Positions 7,201 through 12,273 of a stretch of 12,273 nt of DNA are shown here, in pieces. The notes beneath the pieces are model-generated. The model had not been told where the DNA came from. It did not search any database and saw nothing but the letters and a program-made list of their open reading frames with translations. The stretch is from positions 1 to 12,273 of the forward strand of contig JAISZZ010000040.1 of NCBI GenBank assembly GCA_031284385.1, given 5' to 3'. Within the stretch, counting starts at the first letter, position 1, and every line of letters begins with the position of its first letter. The translations under genes and the position numbers were made by a program. Origin of the DNA: Treponema sp. Its GTDB lineage: Bacteria; Spirochaetota; Spirochaetia; Treponematales; Breznakiellaceae.

Positions 7201-8037
7201 TCATATTATTTCCGCCGGTATTTTTCGCAGAATAAATCTGTCAACATAGTATTTTATCGCCTTAAAAAATCCATGTTTTTTTACGCGCCATGACGCGACA
7301 TAAATATGGCAGCCTAGTTTTGCGATTATCGTCCGCCCCAGCACGGCATAAATTTTTCGTTCCGTATTACGGATTTTAAGCCATTCTTCCGAATGATACA
7401 GGCTGGAAAAATTATGAATCGTAAATGTATTGTTTGTTGTTTCAATTTTTCCAGTTACAATATTTTTTGCCGTAAAGTAATCGCGTGAATAAAATTTAAA
7501 TCCACCGTAATTAAAAAATTCTTTTGCCGCGTTTTTCATAATCTCAGGCAGAATCAGCGGGTCAACAAATTTATGGCGTTTGGTACGCGGCAGACTCATC
7601 ACCTCCGTCCGCAGGCTTGGGTCAAAAAACGGCGTTTTTTCAAAATACTCCATACATTTTTTTATATACGGATGATTTATCGCCGCCCCGAAACATCCTG
7701 CCTCTATATTTTCGTTTATATGATTTTCATAGGCGAGTATCAATTCTGAATTCAAAAGACCGTCAAACGGCTTTACAACTTCCATGTCCATATCAAGATA
7801 TATTCCACCGTAATTATAAACCGCGTAAAGCCTGATGTAATCGGCGGCGCACGCATAAAGCTCAGCTTCAAAGGCCTGTTTTACCCAAAGTACGCTGTTT
7901 GTATCAAAATGTTTGGTATTCCAAAGTATAAGTTCATAATCAGGGAGTTTTTCTTTCCACGTCGCCATGCAGCGCTGATAATCCGCCGGTACCGGGTCAT
8001 TCGACAGCCAGCAATAATGGATTATTTTGGGTATCAC
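7201..8037 (-). CDS. GT32-type glycosyltransferase (DXD sugar transferase), copy B
   Basis: First gene of the glycosyltransferase operon and a paralogue of copy A (278 versus 292 residues). It shares MIPKIIHYCWLS, GGIYLDMDME with the DXD at 82-84, EAGCFGA, NHPYIKKCM and the C-terminal IDRFILRKIPAE-type ending (VDRFILRKIPAE here). In the first 100 residues I count about ten substitutions relative to copy A, many of them conservative. From about residue 105 onward the two diverge, with one small gap. The start is GTG at 8037 with a good ribosome-binding site, GAGAGG, complement of 8046-8051. The stop is TGA at 7201-7203. The 86-bp gap to the GT2 gene holds no clear terminator, so co-transcription is likely. 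The substrate is unknown; the divergent C-terminal half suggests a different acceptor from copy A. Confidence 0.88.
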   Translation of the reverse strand: MIPKIIHYCWLSNDPVPADYQRCMATWKEKLPDYELILWNTKHFDTNSVLWVKQAFEAELYACAADYIRLYAVYNYGGIYLDMDMEVVKPFDGLLNSELILAYENHINENIEAGCFGAAINHPYIKKCMEYFEKTPFFDPSLRTEVMSLPRTKRHKFVDPLILPEIMKNAAKEFFNYGGFKFYSRDYFTAKNIVTGKIETTNNTFTIHNFSSLYHSEEWLKIRNTERKIYAVLGRTIIAKLGCHIYVASWRVKKHGFFKAIKYYVDRFILRKIPAEII

Positions 8038-8058
8038 AATTATTTCCTCTCGATATTA

Positions 8059-8088
8059 AGCTTACCGGCTATCCGGGTACAGCGTCAA
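8059..8088 (-). promoter_or_regulatory. Weak promoter candidate for the glycosyltransferase operon
   Basis: On the minus strand TTGACG (complement of 8083-8088) is followed after 18 bases by TAAGCT (complement of 8059-8064). The first box fits a sigma-70 -35 element well; the second is a poor -10. Transcription would begin about 15 bases before the GTG, leaving just enough room for the GAGAGG site. It lies outside the inserted element at 8118-8479. Confidence 0.25.
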
Positions 8089-8108
8089 GCTGCCCTGCTC
8101 GCCGTATG

Positions 8109-8134
8109 CGCATTGACCAGCAATTTTACATTTA
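8109..8134. repeat. Left end of MITE-like element: 9-bp target duplication plus terminal inverted repeat
   Basis: CGCATTGAC (8109-8117) directly abuts CAGCAATTTTACATTTA (8118-8134). The same 9-mer abuts the outer side of the right end, and the 17-mer is the reverse complement of the right terminal repeat with one mismatch. Confidence 0.8.
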
Positions 8135-8154
8135 TGTTTTGAGCGCTTTAATCG

Positions 8155-8178
8155 TGCCGTAAGCCACTGCCGTAAGCC
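8155..8178. repeat. Two tandem copies of an 11-mer
   Basis: TGCCGTAAGCC occurs at 8155-8165 and again at 8168-8178, a 13-bp period. The second copy runs into the first hairpin of the cluster inside the MITE-like element. Confidence 0.6.
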
Positions 8179-8264
8179 GCAAAGCGGCTTACTTATGGAG
8201 TTTCGGGTAAGCAAACGCACAAGCGTTTGCGACCGAAACTCCATAAGCAACGCGACAGCGTTGC
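8172..8264. repeat. Cluster of four perfect stems, one nested
   Basis: Stem 1: GTAAGCCGC 8172-8180 with 8184-8192. Stem 2: CTTATGGAGTTTCGG 8192-8206 with 8233-8247, which encloses stem 3: GCAAACGC 8211-8218 with 8223-8230. Stem 4: GCAACGC 8247-8253 with 8258-8264. The stems follow each other almost without spacers, so either strand could fold into a multi-branched structure. Such structure is common inside MITEs and in repetitive extragenic palindromes. Confidence 0.75.
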
Positions 8265-8290
8265 GGCGCAAACTCCAGCCATTGTGCGGG

Positions 8291-8366
8291 TGTCTCCAGC
8301 CGGGGCTGATGAGAGCGGCGGATTGGGGGGTGGCGGAAGACGGCGCGCAAGCGGCGGCTGGAGACA
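8291..8366. repeat. 12-bp inverted repeat around a G-rich loop
   Basis: TGTCTCCAGCCG at 8291-8302 is the exact reverse complement of 8355-8366. The 52-nt region between is purine-rich and includes a run of six G at 8325-8330. It lies in the right half of the MITE-like element; no function is assigned. Confidence 0.6.
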
Positions 8367-8462
8367 GGGGGGCGCGGCGAGAAAGCGGCTATGTGCCGCA
8401 AAATGTATGGAAATAGCGCCCCCTTTTATAATTTCCGAGTTCTTAGCGGCGAACCTGACGGG

Positions 8463-8488
8463 TAAATGTAAAATCGCTGCGCATTGAC
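8463..8488. repeat. Right end of MITE-like element: terminal inverted repeat plus 9-bp target duplication
   Basis: TAAATGTAAAATCGCTG (8463-8479) is followed directly by CGCATTGAC (8480-8488). The base after the duplication completes TTGACA (8484-8489), a perfect -35 box pointing toward the gene at 8534, although no good -10 stands at the right distance (TATTCC at 15 bases is poor; TATGAT at 8517-8522 is too far). Confidence 0.8.
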
Positions 8489-8533
8489 AGTGAACTATTG
8501 TTTCTATTCCAAGGAATATGATACGCTTTTTAC

Positions 8534-9235
8534 GTGATAACAGAAAACCCGAATATTCCGAAATTACTTTCTTTCGAAGAGCTATGGGCAGTATTACAGG
8601 ACACTGACCGCATAGTAAAGGAAACAGCCCTCGAAAGAAAGAATGCTGATCGTGAGATAAAAGAAATCAGAGATCTGATAAAGGAAACCGACTGCATAGT
8701 GAAGGAAACAGCCCTTAAAATGAAGGAGACTGACCTTCAACTGAAGGAAACAGCCATTCAAATGAAGGAGACCGACCGTCAAATGAAGGAAACTGACCGT
8801 AAGATCGGAGAACTGGGCGGACGTTTCGGCGAGTTGGTGGAGCATATTGTCGCTCCCAATTTATTGGACAAGTTCAATAAATTGGGCTTCCGTTTTGGAA
8901 AAATAGGCACGAATGTAGCTTTCAAGGATCCATATGGCAAATTCATTGCAGAAGCTGATGCTTTGCTGGAAAACGGCGATGCGGTGATGGTGGTGGAGGT
9001 AAAATCAAAGTTAACGGTAACCTATGTCCGCGACCACATTGCCCGTATGGAAAAACTGCGGGCATATTCCGATGAACATGGTGATAAAAGAAAGCTTTTT
9101 GGAGCGGTGGCCGCCGCAGTAGTCCCGCATGGTGTCAGGGAATTTGTTTTTAAAAACGGCCTTTATCTGGTTGAACAGAGCGGCGATACGTTAAAAATAG
9201 ATGTTCCGGAAGGCTTTGTCCCGCATAAGTGGTGA
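8534..9235 (+). CDS. Coiled-coil protein with C-terminal PD-(D/E)XK nuclease-like domain
   Basis: The 233-residue protein has two parts. Residues about 25-100 are highly charged and helical, including six consecutive heptads of the form KETxxxx at 50-91, a clear coiled coil. Residues about 105-233 look like the small PD-(D/E)XK-fold proteins, often annotated DUF3782-like: Glu140/Asp142 in FIAEADALLENGD, then the core Glu155-x-Lys157 in VVEVKSKL, then a helix with RDHIARMEKLRAY. These residues match the metal-binding D...ExK pattern of nucleases. The start is GTG at 8534; the frame is closed upstream by TGA at 8519-8521. AAGGAA (8511-8516) lies rather far upstream for a ribosome-binding site. 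There is no signal peptide or membrane segment. Actual nuclease activity is unproven; proteins of this kind occur in many copies in some genomes and their role is unknown. It sits 45 bases from the MITE-like element. Confidence 0.82.
   Translation: MITENPNIPKLLSFEELWAVLQDTDRIVKETALERKNADREIKEIRDLIKETDCIVKETALKMKETDLQLKETAIQMKETDRQMKETDRKIGELGGRFGELVEHIVAPNLLDKFNKLGFRFGKIGTNVAFKDPYGKFIAEADALLENGDAVMVVEVKSKLTVTYVRDHIARMEKLRAYSDEHGDKRKLFGAVAAAVVPHGVREFVFKNGLYLVEQSGDTLKIDVPEGFVPHKW
8681..8806 (+). repeat. Six in-frame 21-bp repeat units encoding KETxxxx heptads
   Basis: The DNA encodes KETDCIV, KETALKM, KETDLQL, KETAIQM, KETDRQM and KETDRKI without interruption. Units share AAGGA(A/G)AC at each start but differ elsewhere, so the array is degenerate. 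Gain or loss of a unit would keep the frame and the coiled-coil register. A further KETALER lies apart at residues 29-35. Confidence 0.8.
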
Positions 9236-9309
9236 TCGCGCCGTGTGCGGCATCTGCTTAATTTGAGTATACAGGTACTTGCCTTGCTGTCCCGTACGGT
9301 GTTTTTGAT

Positions 9310-11085
9310 TCACACGCCGGCTGGAAATTTTATTCTAAAGATAGAGCCTTCGCCGGCGCGGCTTTCGGCTTCGGCTGTTCCGCCGTGTATCAACGCGATA
9401 TGGCGGACTATCGCCAGCCCCAGCCCCGCGCCGGCGGCGGCGCGAGCGTGGGCGCGGTCTATCCGGTAGAAACGCTCAAATATTCGCTCTAAATGTTCAG
9501 GCGGTATGCCCGCCCCGCTGTCCTCAACCTCAATGACAATTTCGCCGCCGCTCTCGAAAGAGCGCACACTGATTTTTGAATTATGCGGCGTGTACTTTAC
9601 AGCGTTATCAAGCAGGTTTATTACGGCTTGAACCATAAGAGTGCCGTGAACCTTGGCGCTCAGCTCCGGCGGGCAGTCAACGGAAATAACGGTATTTTTT
9701 TCACGAGCGCGGAATGTAGCCGCGTCCGCCGCCTCGTCCAACAACGGCTTGATTTTCTGCTCCACCGTTTCGGGACGTCCACCGCCAGAATCTTCGATGG
9801 CGGCAAGACTCAACAAGTCTGTTGTAATACATTCCATCGCGGCGGCGTTTTTTTGAATAATCGTGATGCCGCGGCGCAGCGTTTCGGCATCTGACGGCGG
9901 CAGGTACAGCAGAGTCTCGGCGTATCCCTTTATTAGCTGAATCGGCGTCCGCAACTCGTGCGAAACATTGGCGACAAAATCCTTGCGTATCTGTTCAAGG
10001 CGTTTAAGGCGGGTAATGTCTTCAAGCACGATGATAACGCCGCCCGCCGGCTTGAGCGGTCCGGCAAAAACACGGAAAAAATGCCGCCCTCCGCCCGCCA
10101 AAAGACTCAACTCCGTTTCCTCTGGCAATCCGCAGGCAAGCACACGGCGGGCGGCGGCTTCCAGTTCCGTGGCGTGAACCGCTTCCAAAAAACGCTTCCC
10201 GCCGCCGTCCGGTATATCAAAAAGTTTACGGGCGCAGGGATTCACAAGGCGCAGAAGCAAATTGTCATCCATCGCAAATACGGCTTCGTTCATGCCGTTC
10301 AGTATACCCTCAAGGCGGCTGCCTTCCGCTCGCGCTTTTTCTATGCGCCGCGCAAGCTCGGCTGCCATTTCACGCAGGGCGGTTTCCAGCGTCCTGAATT
10401 CCTCCGTATCTGAAACTGAAATCACCGGCGGCAGCGCCGCAATTTCCGTATGCGGCGCGGAAGACACGGTTTTGGCAAGTTTTTCCAGCCGCATAAATGA
10501 ACGTCCCAGCGAGCTGGAAAACAGATAGACAGCTCCAACGGCGGCGGCTATGATTAACAGCGGCAGATACAGGTTTGGAATCACGGCGGCGGCTATGCGG
10601 CTGCGGAAATTCGCCACAGGCAGCGCGAGACGAAGCGCTCCGCTCACAGGCGGATGCGCGTTTTCATCCCCAAAAAATCCGCCGCCATACAACGGCAACG
10701 CAAAATACAGGTTGTCCATCCCTGCCGTATCCGATTTTCGCAGCGCGCCGCCTTCTTTTCCGGCGAGAGCTGAAACAAATTCCGGGCGGCTGCCATGATT
10801 TTCCATACTATCTGCCGCAAAATGCGAATCAAAAACAACTGTTCCATCTTTGTTTACGATGGTAACACGGTAAGCGCTGTTGGCAGGCGGCAAATTATGA
10901 CGCGGCATATTTTGCCACGGAATATTCTGATTCGCCAAAAGCAGCGCCGCATCCCTTATATTCCGCGTGTTCGTTTCGTAGTAAAGCGTGTTCATAAACA
11001 CAAGCACTGTTATGACAAAGAAACAGAAAAGGCCGAGCGCTGCCGCAGTCAGTACCAGCAGGCTCTTGCCAAAGATGGTTTTCAT
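9310..11085 (-). CDS. PhoR-type membrane sensor histidine kinase with PAS domain
   Basis: Inner-membrane sensor kinase that autophosphorylates and passes the phosphate to the regulator encoded just upstream. Domains in order over 591 residues: membrane helix at about 8-32; an extracytoplasmic sensor region at about 35-165; second membrane helix at about 168-190; a HAMP-like linker at about 190-250; a PAS-like segment at about 255-355 (EGILNGMNEAVFAMD onward); the dimerisation box FVANVSHELRTP with phosphoacceptor His376; and the ATPase part with N box NLLDNAVKYTP at 490-500, G1 DSGAGIP at 522-528, F box around 535-542 (IFERFY) and G2 GAGLGL at 552-557. All catalytic motifs look intact. The ATG overlaps the regulator's stop by 4 nt (ATGA), implying translational coupling. 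The architecture fits PhoR, but no phosphate-uptake genes are nearby, so the signal is unknown. The converging gene ends 74 bases away with no strong terminator between. Confidence 0.92.
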   Translation of the reverse strand: MKTIFGKSLLVLTAAALGLFCFFVITVLVFMNTLYYETNTRNIRDAALLLANQNIPWQNMPRHNLPPANSAYRVTIVNKDGTVVFDSHFAADSMENHGSRPEFVSALAGKEGGALRKSDTAGMDNLYFALPLYGGGFFGDENAHPPVSGALRLALPVANFRSRIAAAVIPNLYLPLLIIAAAVGAVYLFSSSLGRSFMRLEKLAKTVSSAPHTEIAALPPVISVSDTEEFRTLETALREMAAELARRIEKARAEGSRLEGILNGMNEAVFAMDDNLLLRLVNPCARKLFDIPDGGGKRFLEAVHATELEAAARRVLACGLPEETELSLLAGGGRHFFRVFAGPLKPAGGVIIVLEDITRLKRLEQIRKDFVANVSHELRTPIQLIKGYAETLLYLPPSDAETLRRGITIIQKNAAAMECITTDLLSLAAIEDSGGGRPETVEQKIKPLLDEAADAATFRAREKNTVISVDCPPELSAKVHGTLMVQAVINLLDNAVKYTPHNSKISVRSFESGGEIVIEVEDSGAGIPPEHLERIFERFYRIDRAHARAAAGAGLGLAIVRHIALIHGGTAEAESRAGEGSIFRIKFPAGV

Positions 11086-11777
11086 GCCGGTTTTAATCTG
11101 TAACCCACACCGCGAATTGTTTCAATCATATCGCCTGCGGGACCCATTTTCTTTCTAAGGGACATGACTTGAACATCCACGGAACGGTCGGTAACGGGAT
11201 AGCCGTCACCGTGAATTTCAGCGATTATCTGATTTCGTGAAAAGACCCGCCCGGGGCTCAATAAAAATGTGCGTAACAGTGAAAATTCAGTAGCGGAAAG
11301 TTCGAGCGGAACATCGCCTATCAAAACTTCGTGCTTTACAGCGTCAAGACTCACGCTGCCTTCCCGCAAAAAGTTTCGTTGGGCGGCTGGAGACGCGCCT
11401 TCTTCCTGCCGGCGCAACGCGGCGCGCACTCTTGCAATTAAAACTCTGGGGCTGTAGGGTTTTACAACATAATCATCAGCGCCAAGTTCCAACCCCGTTA
11501 CGATGTCCGCATCCTCGCCGCGCGCCGTAGTCATGATCACGGGTATATGTCCCAGTTCCGGCGATGCTTTCAGCTTTTTCAGTACGGTAAAGCCGTCCAT
11601 GCCCGGCAGCATAATATCAAGTATCACGCATTTTGCGGCTTCACGCCTCAACATGGCAAAGCCCTCTTCTCCGGTTTTTGCCATAATGAGCCGCCAACCC
11701 TCCCCGCTCATCGCTAGGGAGAGTAATTCTTGTATCTCTTCATCATCCTCGATTATCAGGATGGCCGCTTTTGACAT
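11082..11777 (-). CDS. OmpR/PhoB-family response regulator
   Basis: Cytosolic transcription factor activated by phosphorylation, partner of the kinase that follows it. The receiver domain spans about 1-122: the acidic pocket (Glu10, Asp11, Asp12), phosphoacceptor Asp54 in VILDIMLPGMDG, switch Thr84 in MTTARGE and Lys107 in VKPYSP. A winged-helix DNA-binding domain follows at about 138-231, with LELSATEFSLLRTFL, the recognition-helix region TDRSVDVQVMSLRKKMG and the closing IRGVGYRL. At 231 residues it has the normal length. The start is ATG at 11777 with GGAG about six bases upstream. The gene follows pnp after 76 bases on the same strand. The subfamily is secure; calling it PhoB itself would need a phosphate-starvation context that is not visible. 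Confidence 0.95.
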   Translation of the reverse strand: MSKAAILIIEDDEEIQELLSLAMSGEGWRLIMAKTGEEGFAMLRREAAKCVILDIMLPGMDGFTVLKKLKASPELGHIPVIMTTARGEDADIVTGLELGADDYVVKPYSPRVLIARVRAALRRQEEGASPAAQRNFLREGSVSLDAVKHEVLIGDVPLELSATEFSLLRTFLLSPGRVFSRNQIIAEIHGDGYPVTDRSVDVQVMSLRKKMGPAGDMIETIRGVGYRLKPA

Positions 11778-11853
11778 TAAAACTCCGCTGTTTTAGACTT
11801 CGAATCCTTGAAAACGGCGGTCTACAACAACGAAGTCCGCTTGCCGGATAAGG

Positions 11854-12273
11854 CTACCTGTAGCGTGGGCGGTCATCGCGGCGCGGACGGTCGTAGCGCG
11901 GGCGTTCCTGCCTGTAAGGTCTATTTTCGGACGGCGGCGGCGCCCCATCCGGATCAATCGCGTCTATGTATGACAGGTTGAGCCTGCCCATCTTGTCAAT
12001 TTCAAGAAGTTTGACCGGAATCTGCTGCCCTTCTTTTAGTACATCGGAAACCTGCGCGACATGCTGCCGGGAAAGTTTCGATATGTGAACGAGTCCCTCT
12101 TTTCCGGGCAGGATTTCGACAAACGCGCCGAACTCCATCAGCCGCATTACCTTGCCGTTGTAAATCTTGCCTGTCTCCGGATCGGCGACAATACCCATCA
12201 CCGCCTGTTTAGCTTCCTCAGCGGAGTGGGCGTTCCGGCCATATATCGTAACCGTGCCATCGTTATCCGTGTT
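11854..12273 (-). CDS. pnp: Polyribonucleotide nucleotidyltransferase, C-terminal part only
   Basis: Last 139 residues of PNPase, the phosphorolytic 3'-to-5' exoribonuclease of the RNA degradosome. The frame is open to the right edge, so the start and both RNase PH-like domains are outside the window. Visible are the end of the KH domain (GTVTIYGRNAHSAEEAKQAV, fragment residues about 6-25) and a complete S1 RNA-binding domain (YNGKVMRLMEFGAFVEILPG, then EGLVHISKLS and LLEIDKMGRLNLS). The MM pair at fragment residues 25-26 belongs to the linker and is not a start. After the S1 domain comes a tail of about 25 residues dominated by Arg, Pro, Tyr and Asp (RPRYDRPRRDDRPRYR), probably disordered and RNA-binding. 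It ends at TAG 11854-11856. No clear terminator separates it from the response-regulator gene. Confidence 0.95.
   Translation of the reverse strand, partial: NTDNDGTVTIYGRNAHSAEEAKQAVMGIVADPETGKIYNGKVMRLMEFGAFVEILPGKEGLVHISKLSRQHVAQVSDVLKEGQQIPVKLLEIDKMGRLNLSYIDAIDPDGAPPPSENRPYRQERPRYDRPRRDDRPRYR

Larger units (their letters stand above)
8118..8479. mobile_element. MITE-like non-autonomous element, 362 bp
   Basis: The segment is bounded by 17-bp terminal inverted repeats matching at 16 of 17 positions (8118-8134 and 8463-8479) and flanked exactly by a 9-bp direct duplication, CGCATTGAC. This is the signature of a transposition event. It contains no credible gene: the short open frames inside read through hairpins on both strands and lack start signals or family resemblance. 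The interior holds a cluster of hairpins (8172-8264) and a 12-bp inverted repeat (8291-8302 with 8355-8366). A 9-bp duplication is seen with several DDE transposase families, for example the IS4 group; I do not recognise the terminal repeat and cannot name the partner insertion sequence. The element fills most of the 496-bp gap between the divergent copy-B glycosyltransferase and nuclease-like genes. The gap outside it holds only the flanking promoter and leader regions. Confidence 0.72.

Noticed and set aside
8300..8345. CTGATGAG at 8305-8312, resembling the core of a hammerhead ribozyme
   Set aside because: The required GAAA box after a stem II hairpin is missing (GGAAGACG instead), and the helices around the core do not form.
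8155..8366. Integron attC site or CRISPR array
   Set aside because: There is no GTTRRRY/RYYYAAC core pair and no regularly spaced repeat with unique spacers; inverted repeats explain the structure.
8062..8487. Several overlapping short frames of 69-86 codons on both strands in the 8038-8533 gap
   Set aside because: They run through the hairpin arms and terminal repeats of the MITE-like element, overlap one another on both strands and resemble no protein family.

Overview
The window looks like an ordinary chromosomal stretch of a diderm bacterium. GC is mixed: housekeeping genes are visibly GC-rich, while the glycosyltransferase block and the first gene are AT-rich. Short perfect hairpins between genes, together with the mix of gene families, remind me of spirochaetes of the Treponema type. 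That assignment comes from memory and is tentative. No rRNA, tRNA, CRISPR array or phage module is visible.

Layout from left to right: (1) the 3' part of an MscS-type mechanosensitive channel gene that runs off the left edge; (2) a 212-bp gap with three tandem perfect hairpins; (3) a compact plus-strand operon proA-proB-proC, the complete glutamate-to-proline pathway; (4) a minus-strand operon read from right to left as GT32 glycosyltransferase, GT2 glycosyltransferase, a second GT32 glycosyltransferase, then a TrmA/RlmD-type RNA m5U methyltransferase, with overlaps at the last two junctions; (5) a 496-bp gap that is mostly a 362-bp non-coding insertion with 17-bp terminal inverted repeats and a 9-bp target duplication, i.e. 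a MITE-like element; (6) a plus-strand gene fusing a heptad-repeat coiled coil to a PD-(D/E)XK nuclease-like domain; (7) a minus-strand set of pnp (3' end only), a PhoB-type response regulator and a PhoR-type sensor kinase.

How the genes work together: ProB phosphorylates glutamate, ProA reduces the product to glutamate semialdehyde, and ProC reduces the cyclised pyrroline-5-carboxylate to proline. The three glycosyltransferases probably build part of a surface glycan. The two GT32 copies are recent paralogues that are almost identical in the N-terminal donor-binding part and diverged in the C-terminal part. The kinase and regulator form a membrane signalling pair translated through a 4-nt overlap.

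I found no clear new multi-gene system. The least expected items are the MITE-like element with intact terminal repeats and target duplication, the GT32-GT2-GT32 duplication, and the 21-bp in-frame repeat array in the nuclease-like gene.
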